Source: a virus
Length of the DNA stretch: 33,557 nucleotides
Reading direction: 5' to 3' (one strand)
IMG/VR virus record: IMGVR_UViG_3300024262_000135
Coordinates: 1-33,557 of that record
In this document: one piece after another, positions 6,455 to 15,591 of the stretch
How positions within the stretch are numbered: the stretch's first letter is position 1
How the letters are laid out: each line of letters begins with the position of its first letter
Position numbers and translations under genes: made by a program
Notes under the pieces: model-generated
Told to the model about the DNA's origin: nothing
Seen by the model: only the letters and a program-made list of their open reading frames with translations
Databases searched by the model: none

Positions 6455-8548
6455 ATGGCAAAAACGTGGGAGCGGGTTAAGAAAAGAGTTCTCGGGATTG
6501 GGGGGATTCTCGGTGCCGCCGAGGACAATGAAACCCTACGCGAGCAGCAGGGCTTGATTCGCTTTTGGCTGAAACTGGTGAACCAGCATCAACGTTTGCC
6601 GGTGGCGGCGTGGCAAGAGGCGCAAGACCAGTATGACGCAAGCGGCGATTTCGAGAAGAAGTCGAACTGGCCGCGCTTGCCGGTGTGGAAAGATTCACGC
6701 GATACCGAGATGGCTTACATCGACCAGATACCGCCCGACATCGGCGTAAGCCCGCACCCGGCACGGCAGGACGATGAGGAAGCCCGCGCGGCCGCGGCAT
6801 GTGACGAAGCCCTGCTTGCATACATCCAGAAAGAGCAGTGCTTTGCGAAACAGTTCAGCATGGCGTTATTGAGCGCGGAGATTAAGAATAACGGCTATGT
6901 GGTGCACATCTGGGATTCGCGCAAGTGGTTGCCGGACATCCGATACGTTGACAATACGCAGGTTGCGTGGGACCCGGATTGCGGGCCGCAGACCAAGCAT
7001 GCCGGTTGGTGTGCGTGGGTCGAGTGGGTATCGCCGTATGAGGTGAGCAAGTGGCGCGCGACGAAGGACGTTGCGCTTAAGGAGCTCCAACGGGTGGCGC
7101 AGGAGGCACCGGCCCCGAAAGCCGGTGACGAGCGCGACCGCACGCCGGAGGAGCAAAGGACGTTCAAAAAATGCAAACTGTGGCACATATTCGCACGGGG
7201 CCAGGCCGCTCTGTACGAAACCGAGCCGTCGGGCGAGGGCACGGAACCGCCGACTCCGAGGCGCGCATCGGCAGACGAGGGCGAGCCAAAGCGCTACCTC
7301 GAAATTGTGGAAGGCCCGGGGACAGGCCCCGGCATTCTCATCCGTGACGATAATGAGTGGCCGTTTGTGCTCGATTATGACGAGTGGCCGATTACGATGC
7401 TCACCTTCAATCAATCTCTCCAGAACATCTACGGGACGGGGGATTACCGTTATCAATATCGCATGGGCGAATTGTTGCGTGGCGTGGTGGCCGATTGGGA
7501 CCGGCGGCTTGCCCTGAAGGCATACCTGAAGTTTCTCGGGCGTCGCGGCGTGAAGATAGACCCCGTGAAGATAAACGCCTTCTTCAACAGCCCGAATGTC
7601 GAGTTGCTCGAGGAGATGCTTGACGAGGAAGGGCGGCCGTTAATTGCCGCGTTTGACCTGGGGGACGTCTCGGCAGACCTCGTGCAGGCCATTGGCGTGG
7701 CAAAGCAGATGTATGAAGAAACCACGACCCAGGCCGACCTCAAGCGGCTGCCGGACCCTGGGGCGTTCAAGACGGCTTTTCAAGCGCAGCAGGCGGGTGA
7801 GGCGGCACATGCCAAGCCTAATCGCCGATTGCGAACCTATGAAACGTTTCTCGTCAAAGCCATGAACAAGACGTTGCAGATAGCCCACCAGAAACTGGAA
7901 CCGCTGACGCAAATCAAACGGCCGATATATGCCGAAGAAGTCTTGCGTGACGAAGCGGGCGAACCGGTGCTTGACGACCTCGGCCAGATGGTCATACAGC
8001 CGACGCTTGACGCGGATGGCAATCGCGTAATCATGGATTACGAGCCGCCGGTAAGCGTGTCCTATGAACGTGCGAGAATCGAACGGGAGGCCGACCCGGA
8101 GATTAAGATTTTACGCTTCGGCGTCGATGCAATAGTGGGGGCGGAAAAGGCGGCGACGTGGCAGCAGATGAGTCCCGAGGAAATCCGGGCCTCGGTTTTC
8201 GTCTATCTCGAACACGGCGGCACGCAGCGTCAGGCGAAAATGCAGAAGGCGTCGGCGCTGGAGCAACTAATGACAAGCCTGATGCCGTTTTATTTGCAGA
8301 TAGGTCGCCCCGACCTCGTTGCCAATCTCGTCAAGCGGATAATGGAGTTGCTGCAGATTCAGAATATCGACGAACTTGTGCCGGAGGGAACAGAACTTGA
8401 GCAGCAGCAAAACGCTCCTGGACCTGGAGGCCCCGTTGGAAACGAGCCGCAAGGCCCTGGAGATGTTCAGGGCGCACAAGGCCCCGGGGGGCCGGACGTC
8501 GGACAACGACCCGCGGTTGAAGGTAGCGGACAAGGCGTTCTCCGATAG
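6455..8548 (+). CDS. Portal protein
   Basis: A 697-residue protein directly after the terminase, close in length to P22-type portals (about 725). It has the portal layout: a helical N-terminus, a segment like KQFSMALLSAEIKNNGYVVHIWD that leads into the wing region, and a long stem/clip region around YQYRMGELLRGVVADWDRRL. The portal forms the ring through which DNA enters and leaves the capsid. The last 50 residues are Gly/Pro/Gln-rich (LEQQQNAPGPGGP onward). That DNA also encodes, in another frame, the start of the next gene. No strong ribosome site is visible; the ATG lies two codons after the terminase stop. Confidence 0.8.
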   Translation: MAKTWERVKKRVLGIGGILGAAEDNETLREQQGLIRFWLKLVNQHQRLPVAAWQEAQDQYDASGDFEKKSNWPRLPVWKDSRDTEMAYIDQIPPDIGVSPHPARQDDEEARAAAACDEALLAYIQKEQCFAKQFSMALLSAEIKNNGYVVHIWDSRKWLPDIRYVDNTQVAWDPDCGPQTKHAGWCAWVEWVSPYEVSKWRATKDVALKELQRVAQEAPAPKAGDERDRTPEEQRTFKKCKLWHIFARGQAALYETEPSGEGTEPPTPRRASADEGEPKRYLEIVEGPGTGPGILIRDDNEWPFVLDYDEWPITMLTFNQSLQNIYGTGDYRYQYRMGELLRGVVADWDRRLALKAYLKFLGRRGVKIDPVKINAFFNSPNVELLEEMLDEEGRPLIAAFDLGDVSADLVQAIGVAKQMYEETTTQADLKRLPDPGAFKTAFQAQQAGEAAHAKPNRRLRTYETFLVKAMNKTLQIAHQKLEPLTQIKRPIYAEEVLRDEAGEPVLDDLGQMVIQPTLDADGNRVIMDYEPPVSVSYERARIEREADPEIKILRFGVDAIVGAEKAATWQQMSPEEIRASVFVYLEHGGTQRQAKMQKASALEQLMTSLMPFYLQIGRPDLVANLVKRIMELLQIQNIDELVPEGTELEQQQNAPGPGGPVGNEPQGPGDVQGAQGPGGPDVGQRPAVEGSGQGVLR

Positions 8549-8726
8549 CCCGCCTACGACGCGCGAGGAGATGAACGCGCGGCTCAAGGCCGACGGGTGC
8601 AGTTGGATGAGTCCTTACGACGCGCGAAACATGCCGCGTGAGGTTTTGCCGGGCAGCGCGGCAGATAAGACGCGAAAGATTATGAACAGAGTGAAGGGAA
8701 AAAATCATGCCCGTCTCACAGGTTAA
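8397..8726 (+). CDS. Hypothetical protein overlapping the portal tail out of frame (109 aa)
   Basis: The TTG at 8397 is chosen because GGAGGG ends eight bases upstream. The frame overlaps the last 152 bases of the portal. The non-overlapping part contains DKAFSDSPPTTREEMNARLKADG and SWMSPYDARNMPREVLPG, which look like a folded, conserved stretch. A later start at ATG 8463 would shorten the overlap but has a poorly spaced site. I do not recognise the family. Confidence 0.6.
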   Translation: MSSSKTLLDLEAPLETSRKALEMFRAHKAPGGRTSDNDPRLKVADKAFSDSPPTTREEMNARLKADGCSWMSPYDARNMPREVLPGSAADKTRKIMNRVKGKNHARLTG

Positions 8727-8895
8727 AGCATTGGCGAAAAAGTATGGCCTGAAGGTCGAGACGGTCGAGCGTTACTGGGACGAGGCAACCGCCGACAAAG
8801 GCAGCAAGGGTTATGGGTGGGTGTATAATACTGTTCAGAACAGGTGCCGCAACAAGCGCAAATCCATCGAGGCGAAAGCCATCGGGAAGGAATAA
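8707..8895 (+). CDS. Small hypothetical phage protein (62 aa)
   Basis: The ATG at 8707 overlaps the previous gene by 20 bases, with GAAGGG upstream. The sequence runs VKALAKKYGLKVETVERYWDEA, then GYGWVYNTVQNRCRNK. Similar short proteins of the form KK[HY]G...VE..W..A occur between portal and scaffold genes in phages (from memory), but their role is not known to me. Confidence 0.6.
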   Translation: MPVSQVKALAKKYGLKVETVERYWDEATADKGSKGYGWVYNTVQNRCRNKRKSIEAKAIGKE

Positions 8896-8898
8896 ATC

Positions 8899-9099
8899 AT
8901 GCCGCAGGCAGGCGACGTGGTGACTTTAATAGACCTCGACGGAAGGCCGACGGGTCATTTTCGGGTGCAACACGCATCCCATCGGAAACTGGCCTTGCGG
9001 GTGATTACGGCAACGGCGTTTGGAGAAGCGGCTGCGGAAAAAATGAAGCAAGAGCAAGGGCACTACTTGAAGATTGCGAATTCACCGGCAATCCGGTAA
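8899..9099 (+). CDS. Small hypothetical protein, beta-rich (66 aa)
   Basis: The ATG at 8899 has GGAAGGAAT upstream. The product starts MPQAGDVVTLIDLDGRPTG and looks like a small beta-rich fold. It sits between the small gene at 8707 and the scaffold gene. A competing frame over the same bases (from 8844) has no ribosome site here, and I treat it as the upstream open part of the scaffold frame. Confidence 0.5.
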   Translation: MPQAGDVVTLIDLDGRPTGHFRVQHASHRKLALRVITATAFGEAAAEKMKQEQGHYLKIANSPAIR

Positions 9100-9134
9100 T
9101 AACGCCGGACGGTTCAGATAAGGGAGTAGGGAAA

Positions 9135-10157
9135 ATGAAGAAGTCCTTTTGGAATCGGCTTTGCGTTGCCGCAACCCGATTGCACCGTGACGAGACGGGG
9201 CAGTTGGGCGGCGATGCGGATGCCGAAGGCCAGGCTGGGGAACCCGGGCGTGCCCCCGAGGGCCAACCTGATGGAGAGGGCGTGCTGGTGCCGGACATGC
9301 AAAGCATTGTTCAGCAAGCGTTAGAAGCGGACGGGGAAGCGGAACCAGGACCAGAGCCGGAACCGGCCAGAGATGAGCCGGCGGCTTACAATCCCCTGGA
9401 TATTTACCCCGACAGCCGCTTTGGAAATGTCCAAACGCCGGAAGAACACGTCAAAAAATTGGGGCAAAGTTACGAGAATCTCGAACGAAGCTTTCACGAA
9501 CGGGACGAGGAAGTGGGCCGTCTGCGGGCGATAGCGGAGCAATTTGAGCAGCTCAAATCTGCGCGCCCCGCCGGACAACCGGCCCCGGATGTTGAACCCG
9601 AGAGGTGGACGGAGGAGGAAGTTGCAGACTTATTGGCAAGTTCTCCAATGCAGGTATTCAACGATTTTGGCACACAGCTCGAAAAGCGTTTTAACACGAT
9701 GTTAGAGCAACGCTTCGGGCCGGTCAACGAGCAGTTGGGCACACTGGCAAACCAGCCGGCGGAGATAGAATCCCGCATGGCCTGGCAGGGATTATGCCAG
9801 AGGTATCCCGATGCCCCGAAGTTCGCAAAAGAGATGATTGCGACACGGGACGAAGTCGGGATGTGTCCTTTCGAGGACCACCTGAGATACCTGCGGGAGA
9901 TAAAACGCGCCGAGCCGGAACTCGCGCCGCTTGTGGCGGAGTTTCTGTCGATAACGGATAGTGCCGGTAATCACAAATTCACATTCGAGCGTGCGAGGCA
10001 TCTTGCAGAGTCCGAGCGCGCGAGATCGGCACGACCCGCACCGACAAAGCCCGGCGGCCCAATGTCCACGTCCACGCAACCTCGCGGCGGCGATGCCGTC
10101 CTCAACGTCCAGCACTCCGATGTTCGTAGAGCAGTTGAAGATACGGCGGGTCTGTAA
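9135..10157 (+). CDS. Probable capsid scaffolding protein
   Basis: A 340-residue, strongly acidic, low-complexity protein immediately before the major capsid gene, which is the usual scaffold position. Residues about 15-100 are Gly/Glu/Pro-rich. Residues about 100-142 look like a coiled coil (HVKKLGQSYENLERSFHERD then EEVGRLRAIAEQFEQL). The C-terminal part is basic (RARHLAESERARSARPAP), as in scaffolds that bind the capsid shell through a basic end. The ATG at 9135 follows AAGGGAG. The frame is open upstream to 8844, but that region overlaps two other genes. Assignment rests on position and composition. Confidence 0.65.
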   Translation: MKKSFWNRLCVAATRLHRDETGQLGGDADAEGQAGEPGRAPEGQPDGEGVLVPDMQSIVQQALEADGEAEPGPEPEPARDEPAAYNPLDIYPDSRFGNVQTPEEHVKKLGQSYENLERSFHERDEEVGRLRAIAEQFEQLKSARPAGQPAPDVEPERWTEEEVADLLASSPMQVFNDFGTQLEKRFNTMLEQRFGPVNEQLGTLANQPAEIESRMAWQGLCQRYPDAPKFAKEMIATRDEVGMCPFEDHLRYLREIKRAEPELAPLVAEFLSITDSAGNHKFTFERARHLAESERARSARPAPTKPGGPMSTSTQPRGGDAVLNVQHSDVRRAVEDTAGL

Positions 10158-10193
10158 GGCAGCCCCGTTGTATGGACATAGGAGACAAATATC

Positions 10194-11246
10194 ATGGGCA
10201 TGCTTGATACGAGACGCGGTAAGGCTATGCGCTTTGCCTGCGAAAAAGCAATAGCGAACGGCGTGAGCAACATCAATCCGCTGTTCTGGAAGATGGTCGA
10301 AAAATGGAAAAACGTGCGCTACGGCGCAGGCGGGTCAACGTATGACTGGCTCATCAGGAAGGCGTTGCCAACGGCGACTACTCGCGTAGGCCGGCCGCTG
10401 GAGACACGCACGTTTGCAGAACGCGACGCAAAGGACAAGCCAAGCGTGGCCTGGCACAGCACCGAGGCGACGGCGGCAATCAACGAGGGCGACTACCAGC
10501 AGAACCGAGCCAACGAGACGAAACTTTACAACATGTTCGCAGACGAGGCCGAAGATGCTCAGGCTGCCATCTACGTTGCGCTGTCGCTTGGCATGTGGGC
10601 GCCGAACGAGACGAGCCAGCCGGGTGGCCTCTCGCTTGTCGCAGACCCCGAAGGCGGCACCCTTACGTCGTCTTACGCGGGCCTGTCGCGAGTGTTGGCG
10701 ACGAACCCGCATTGGAGTCCGCCGGACAATGACTACGGCGCGCTGACCATTGCGGCCAACGCGATGGAGATAATCACCAACTGCGCAGGCGACGTCACGA
10801 AAAGCGCGAAGGCCTCCGGGCAGGGCGCGGTAGTGCGGCCCGACTTCGCGGCATTCTCCAAAGCCTCGTGGGACCAACTCCAGGTGTGGATTGCGACAAA
10901 GACGACCTGGCTTGCCAATGCAGGTGGCCCCAAGAACGACGCGATGTTCGAGGCGGGTTTCCCGAACGTGCGTATCTACGGGTGCGACTGTTTCTGGGAC
11001 GACGACTTCGGCGGCGCGACGGGTTACCTTGACGGCGCGGCGGCGGAGGAATTCGTAGTTGGCTCGTCGAAGATGATTACCCTGGCGACCACGCACACGA
11101 AGGCCGAAGGTCTGGTGACCTCGGTAGTGAGCGAGGGCGACTCGGGGCCGCTGGCGGCGTTGCTTGCCGGCTCGGTTGCCGTATTCAAGGCGTACTGGAC
11201 GTTGAAGTTTACCAGCCCGATATTCTTCACCTGCGCCTACACATAA
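10194..11246 (+). CDS. Probable major capsid protein
   Basis: A 350-residue protein with AGGAGA upstream, directly after the scaffold-like gene and followed by a hairpin, as expected for a highly expressed capsid gene. The sequence is Ala/Gly/Thr-rich with balanced beta content. It includes motifs such as FWKMVEKWKNVRYGAGG and the late MFEAGFPNVRIYGCDCFWDDDF, which resembles the P-domain region in HK97-fold capsid proteins. I could not align it to a named family by eye, so the call rests mainly on gene order, size and composition. Confidence 0.7.
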   Translation: MGMLDTRRGKAMRFACEKAIANGVSNINPLFWKMVEKWKNVRYGAGGSTYDWLIRKALPTATTRVGRPLETRTFAERDAKDKPSVAWHSTEATAAINEGDYQQNRANETKLYNMFADEAEDAQAAIYVALSLGMWAPNETSQPGGLSLVADPEGGTLTSSYAGLSRVLATNPHWSPPDNDYGALTIAANAMEIITNCAGDVTKSAKASGQGAVVRPDFAAFSKASWDQLQVWIATKTTWLANAGGPKNDAMFEAGFPNVRIYGCDCFWDDDFGGATGYLDGAAAEEFVVGSSKMITLATTHTKAEGLVTSVVSEGDSGPLAALLAGSVAVFKAYWTLKFTSPIFFTCAYT

Positions 11247-11265
11247 AATCGCTGTTCCCGTGCCT

Positions 11266-11300
11266 GGGGAGTCGGGTTTGCTCCTTTCTCCCGGCTCCCC
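11266..11300 (+). promoter_or_regulatory. Stable hairpin after the capsid gene
   Basis: GGGGAGTCGGG (11266-11276) pairs with CCCGGCTCCCC (11290-11300) over 11 base pairs with one G-U, closing a 13-base loop. No T run follows, so it is not a standard intrinsic terminator. It may stabilise capsid mRNA or partly stop transcription. Confidence 0.5.
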
Positions 11301-11343
11301 GCAGGTGCGGTTTCGGCAAAAGGAAACGAAGGAGGAAAAAACG

Positions 11344-11913
11344 ATGAAACTTTTAAGTTTGACTCAGTTTAACGAGTTCACGTCCACCAAGGATTTCGAC
11401 ATCGGCATGATTGCCATGACGTTTCATGGGACGGCGCTTCTCAACAGTGCACAGGGCTTGCCGCTTTTTGGCATGTATGTGCAGGGGAGCGACGGCACGG
11501 CGGCGGCGGGGGTCACTGTGGGGGCAACGGTCTATCCCGTGCTTTCAACAGGCGTGTGGACCGGCGTCGTCAACAATGACGAGAGCGATGCTTTGGGGCA
11601 GGAAACGGGAATCGGCCCGTTAGCGAACACGACTGCCCTGACAACGACCACGGCGGATTACTTCGGCTTCGTCCAGACGGGCGGCCTCGGCTTTTCTGCC
11701 CAAACGCTCCTGACAACCGACAGTGCGGCGGGTCACTGGATTTACGGGGCCACCACGAACGGCTTGATTTCCAGCGTTCTTGGCAACTTGACGACTCAGG
11801 GGTGTCCCACCGGCGCATGGGGCTTGACCTACCTGGCAAGCACCGCGCTGGCACAGGCTGCACGGACGTATATGGTGAGTTCGCAGTTGTTCAACTTGCC
11901 GCTGACAATCTGA
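11344..11913 (+). CDS. Probable structural protein, capsid-decoration candidate
   Basis: A 189-residue protein with a very strong site (GAAGGAGGAAAAAACG) before its ATG. It is Thr/Gly/Ala-rich and beta-rich by appearance (LTTTTADYFGFVQTGG, GVTVGATVYPVLS). Strong translation and its place right after the capsid gene suggest an abundant virion protein such as a head decoration protein. Known decoration proteins are often of this size, but I see no family-defining motif. Confidence 0.55.
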   Translation: MKLLSLTQFNEFTSTKDFDIGMIAMTFHGTALLNSAQGLPLFGMYVQGSDGTAAAGVTVGATVYPVLSTGVWTGVVNNDESDALGQETGIGPLANTTALTTTTADYFGFVQTGGLGFSAQTLLTTDSAAGHWIYGATTNGLISSVLGNLTTQGCPTGAWGLTYLASTALAQAARTYMVSSQLFNLPLTI

Positions 11914-11929
11914 CGGATGTATGGCATGT

Positions 11930-11980
11930 GGGGGGAGCCTCGCCCTTAGCCCCCCCCGGGGTGCAGCGAACACTCCCCCC
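11930..11980 (+). other. G/C-run hairpin between structural genes
   Basis: GGGGGGAG (11930-11937) pairs perfectly with CTCCCCCC (11973-11980). The 35-base loop contains eight C followed by four G, which can form its own small hairpin. There is no T run. Long G and C runs also make this place prone to sequencing indels. Confidence 0.4.
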
Positions 11981-12002
11981 GCGGCCTTTAGGAGAGTGCA
12001 CA

Positions 12003-12269
12003 ATGCGAAAGCATGGCGGGCTTGCAGAAATCTTGCGCACCAAGCAGTTTCCCGGCGTCAAGACCGATACGCGGTTTCAGGCTGAGACTGCAAACGAGAT
12101 TTTCCCCGGCATGAAACCCGGGCAGTTTGAAAGTCGGCAGCAATTCAAGCGACACATGGATCGCCCGGACGTGAAGCGATATTTTCACGCGCCGTTTTGG
12201 AAAACCACGCGCAAGAGCATCAAGCAGATACGCCGCGTGCTAAAGGGCGAGGAAAAAGCGACAACTTAA
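12003..12269 (+). CDS. Small basic hypothetical protein (88 aa)
   Basis: The ATG has TAGGAGAG nine bases upstream. The product is rich in Lys/Arg with segments such as SRQQFKRHMDRPDVKRYFHA and KTTRKSIKQIRRVLKG. It could bind nucleic acid or be a virion component. It lies between the decoration candidate and the adaptor-like gene. No family recognised. Confidence 0.55.
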   Translation: MRKHGGLAEILRTKQFPGVKTDTRFQAETANEIFPGMKPGQFESRQQFKRHMDRPDVKRYFHAPFWKTTRKSIKQIRRVLKGEEKATT

Positions 12270-12294
12270 CTCTTTTGCGGGAGAACAAGAGATT

Positions 12295-13173
12295 ATGGCA
12301 ATCTCCCTTCAAAATCTTGAAGATTATTGCAAGCGCAGCGGGTGGAACGACACCAGCGCGCCGGGCCTGGAGGAATTAGTCAACTTTATCAACGATACGC
12401 TCCAGATTTTAGGCGGCATGCGCAACTGGCCGTTTTATCAGAAGAACGGGCGAGTGTCGCTTACCGCCGCATACACCACCGGCACGGCAGCCATTACGCA
12501 GAACACCACGGCGGTAGTCGGCACGACTACGGCTTTTACGCAGGCGATGGTTGGGCAATTCATGCAAATCGGCTCCGATGTGCGTGTGTATGAAATCGCA
12601 AGCGTTACCGATGGCACGCACCTGACGTTGGCTGAAAGTTTCCTCGGCACGACTGAAACCGTCGGCGCGATTTCCATTCGCTACCAGCGATATGCCACCC
12701 CGTCGGACATGGCCCGTTGCGGCATCATCGAGCATCGCACTGCCGGAAAACTGACGGAGATTCTTTGGGAACTGTGGCAGCGCAAGACCATTGACGCACC
12801 GAGCGTAAGCACCCACCCGACCTACGTTGCAGTCACGCCGGATTACTTTTACTTCACCCCCGGCGTTAGCGCCGCCGAGCAGGTATGGTTCTGGTATATC
12901 CAGCGTCCGGCGATTTTGTCGGCGAACATGACGGCCTGCGACTGGCCGGAGAGGTTGAGGTATTTGCTGAACGCCGCGTTGAAGGAACGGCTTGCCTCGG
13001 CCGACCGTGACGCGGGGGCCACCGCGCTTTACGGCACGCGCTTCGAGGTGCTTGCAAACCGCGCATGGATGGCAAGCCACCCAAGCGTGGTGCCGCAGCA
13101 GGTGGGGGCGCAAACAGGCGCGATTGACTGGATGGATAACCTGAGAGGGAAGATTGCAATAACCCCGCCGTAA
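12295..13173 (+). CDS. Head-to-tail adaptor-like protein
   Basis: A 292-residue protein with GCGGGAGA upstream. The N-terminus (LEDYCKRSGWND, then LEELVNFINDTLQILGG) is a pair of helices like those opening podovirus adaptors of the P22 gp4/T7 gp11 kind. A beta-rich insert (about residues 50-130) and a helical C-terminal part (RLRYLLNAALKERLASADRD) follow. Such adaptors bind the portal after packaging and carry the tail. The next gene, a beta-propeller-like tail protein, fits this order. Called by position and outline. Confidence 0.5.
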   Translation: MAISLQNLEDYCKRSGWNDTSAPGLEELVNFINDTLQILGGMRNWPFYQKNGRVSLTAAYTTGTAAITQNTTAVVGTTTAFTQAMVGQFMQIGSDVRVYEIASVTDGTHLTLAESFLGTTETVGAISIRYQRYATPSDMARCGIIEHRTAGKLTEILWELWQRKTIDAPSVSTHPTYVAVTPDYFYFTPGVSAAEQVWFWYIQRPAILSANMTACDWPERLRYLLNAALKERLASADRDAGATALYGTRFEVLANRAWMASHPSVVPQQVGAQTGAIDWMDNLRGKIAITPP

Positions 13174-13186
13174 GGGAAAGGATGAT

Positions 13187-15148
13187 ATGCCGCAGGCACA
13201 AGCGCAGACAACGGCTTTTCTCGGGCTGAACACGAGGACCAGTCCCGCATCGATGGCCTGGCAGGAGGGTCTGGCGGACAATGCGATGAACCGCCGACTC
13301 GATATGAGCGGCATGTTTCGCCGACGGCCCGGGTTCTCTCGATATGGCTCCCTGCCGCAAACGACAGCGGGGTCGAAAATACTCAACGGCTGGCAGTTTC
13401 ACTGCGATTCGCAGAACAAGGACTACCTCATCATCCATTGTGCCGATCAGAAACTCTACTCCGCCCAACTGCCAAACGACAACACCTTCGCGCCAATAGC
13501 CAACGCGACGGCAGCGAGTGCAACGGAGGCGGGAACCGGCTTTGTGTATAACGACCAGTTTTATTATTATGACACGGGCATTGCCTACCAATGGAAAGGC
13601 ACCGGCATTGCAAACACGCCGGGACTTGCTGCCCCTGTTGCCGCAGCAATACCTGCCGAAGATGCCCTGGTTTCCAGTCGCATGCGCAAAGGGCGGCGGT
13701 GGTATATCCAGACTGCGTGGGATGCAACCCGAAACGTTGAAAGCCTCCCAAGCCCGGTGCCGGCGGCCGTAACGGAACTTGCCACATCGTTTGACCGAAA
13801 AGTAACTATTACCAATGCAGGGGCAGCAAAAAACCGCTATTACCGGACGCTGCGCACGGACGACAGCCGCAACATTTACAATTCCGAAAGCCTGTTTTAT
13901 TTCGTCGGCGAGGACGACACTACCGGATATATTGACTTTCGCAATGACGAAGAAATCATGCACCAACGCCTTAATTGCCGTGGCGGACAGCCCAAAAAGT
14001 GCAAGTATGCTATGATGCACCGAGGCCGTGCCTTTTACGGTTTCTATACTACTGCACCGGGTGGCAAGACGGACATCGCCCTCGACCGCCTCATCGAGTG
14101 GAGCAGCGCGGGGAGACCCGAGGAAGTCGCGCGGGAATACAGCATCACTTACGGCGCGGAGATAATCGAGCAGATGCCCGAATTGGTGCCTGGTCTTTTC
14201 ATGGAATCGCGGATATGGGTGCCGGAGAATGTCGGCGGCACATTGACGGGCCTCGCCTCGTGGGGACGCAACCTGTTCTGGTTCACGCAGCACGCGGCGG
14301 GTATCCTTGAAGGAGAAATCGAGCCGTTTAGACAGTTGGTGCTTTCGCACCAGGTCGGGGCATGCGCGCACCGGACGTTGCAGACCTGCGGCGATTGGGG
14401 ATTTTTCGGCGCCTCGCAAAACGGCGTGTGGCGATGGCGCGGCGAGGGCTTCGAGGAACTCGGCCGTTTGGAAATCGACATCACCGACAGCGCGAAATGC
14501 ACGGCACTTAACCCCGCGCAACTGTCCAACTCCTTTGGCCTGTGGGTGCCCGAGCTCCAGGAGTATTGGTGGATTGCGGCGGCGGCCGGAAGCACGGACC
14601 GCACCCGCGCGATAGTCTATCAGGTCGATCGCGGCATCTTCACCGGCCCTTATGACTTCGAGCTTGGCGTCGGGATTGAGTTCACCGGCGGGCTTACGGT
14701 TGTCCTCGACGATGTTGACCCCGTAACGATACTGTTCACCTCCGACGGCTATGTGGTGAAACTTGACGATACGGTAATGACGGATTACAACGCGACGGCG
14801 GCCAACGACTTCACGACAACGGCGCGCTACTGGTTCGGCGGCAACTCGCCCATGTCGGTCAAGAAAGACCACCTGTTCGAGATATGCTATAACTCGATAA
14901 CCCCCGACAAGAAGGTGCGCCACGTGGCGCGGGCCGGGAAATTCGCCATTGCCGGGCATCTTCAGTACGACACGCATCACGAACTGCAAAGCACGGATGA
15001 GCAATATCCGATTGCAAGGGTGCCGCTTGTGGAAAGCGGCCGGTATGCAATGCTCGAAATACGCGAACCGGCGGGGTGCGATGCGCCGATAACGAGCATC
15101 ACATGGAAACGAGAGGAAGTGCCGTGGGACGAGAAGGGCGTGAGGTAA
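13187..15148 (+). CDS. Large tail protein, beta-propeller or nozzle type
   Basis: A 653-residue, almost wholly beta-rich protein after the adaptor-like gene. Repeated short strands with Gly-Trp/Phe turns look like blades (GDWGFFGASQNGVWRWRGEG, GLASWGRNLFWFTQ, TILFTSDGYVVKLDD). It starts FLGLNTRTSPASMAWQEG, an N-terminus I associate with podovirus tail proteins of the P22 gp10 / tubular-protein-B position. It would form the tail hub or nozzle. A long open frame on the opposite strand over this gene is a codon-bias shadow. Confidence 0.55.
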   Translation: MPQAQAQTTAFLGLNTRTSPASMAWQEGLADNAMNRRLDMSGMFRRRPGFSRYGSLPQTTAGSKILNGWQFHCDSQNKDYLIIHCADQKLYSAQLPNDNTFAPIANATAASATEAGTGFVYNDQFYYYDTGIAYQWKGTGIANTPGLAAPVAAAIPAEDALVSSRMRKGRRWYIQTAWDATRNVESLPSPVPAAVTELATSFDRKVTITNAGAAKNRYYRTLRTDDSRNIYNSESLFYFVGEDDTTGYIDFRNDEEIMHQRLNCRGGQPKKCKYAMMHRGRAFYGFYTTAPGGKTDIALDRLIEWSSAGRPEEVAREYSITYGAEIIEQMPELVPGLFMESRIWVPENVGGTLTGLASWGRNLFWFTQHAAGILEGEIEPFRQLVLSHQVGACAHRTLQTCGDWGFFGASQNGVWRWRGEGFEELGRLEIDITDSAKCTALNPAQLSNSFGLWVPELQEYWWIAAAAGSTDRTRAIVYQVDRGIFTGPYDFELGVGIEFTGGLTVVLDDVDPVTILFTSDGYVVKLDDTVMTDYNATAANDFTTTARYWFGGNSPMSVKKDHLFEICYNSITPDKKVRHVARAGKFAIAGHLQYDTHHELQSTDEQYPIARVPLVESGRYAMLEIREPAGCDAPITSITWKREEVPWDEKGVR

Positions 15149-15585
15149 AACGCGGATATTTTGCAACGCTGATAAGCGGCGGGCCGCGAGTCGGAACCGT
15201 CAGCCCCGTGTTTGACTACACGCCCGGCATAGCCCTTACGCGCGAGTCCTTTGACGAAGTGCCGCCGCGCAACGTGGCCAACAAGACTACCAGCAGCGTT
15301 ATCACCGACATTACCGAATCTCCAGGCAAGAAGCCCACGGGAGAGTCGGGCAGTTATCAATTTTCCGACGACTCACCGGTTGAGGTCAAATGCACGGTAG
15401 CCGCAGCTCCCGGCGACGCTGTAACAATGTCAAGATACAACCACGTGCATCCGCATGGTAGTGCCGCAGCGGTTGCCAACACTTACGATATACGGGTTGA
15501 GGAAATCGGCGGCGGCGGAGCCAAGCTGCGGTTGACAACCGATTCCTGCGGCCATGTTGTCAATTTTGAAAAGAACCCGGCATAA
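15124..15585 (+). CDS. Hypothetical structural protein (153 aa)
   Basis: The GTG at 15124 has GAGAGGAAG five bases upstream and overlaps the tail-protein gene by 25 bases. An ATG at 15103 is possible but leaves the ribosome site inside the gene. The sequence has many Thr/Ser/Val residues, with MSRYNHVHPHGSAAA and a Gly-rich EEIGGGGAKLRL, suggesting a beta-rich virion protein. No family recognised. Confidence 0.6.
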   Translation: MGREGREVKRGYFATLISGGPRVGTVSPVFDYTPGIALTRESFDEVPPRNVANKTTSSVITDITESPGKKPTGESGSYQFSDDSPVEVKCTVAAAPGDAVTMSRYNHVHPHGSAAAVANTYDIRVEEIGGGGAKLRLTTDSCGHVVNFEKNPA

Positions 15586-15591
15586 GGTGAC

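Noticed and set aside
12866-15166. A 766-codon open frame on the minus strand
   Set aside because: It lies wholly opposite the adaptor-like and tail genes. Its translation is rich in Arg/His/Cys with no recognisable domain, and the long frame is expected from strong third-position GC bias of the + strand genes.
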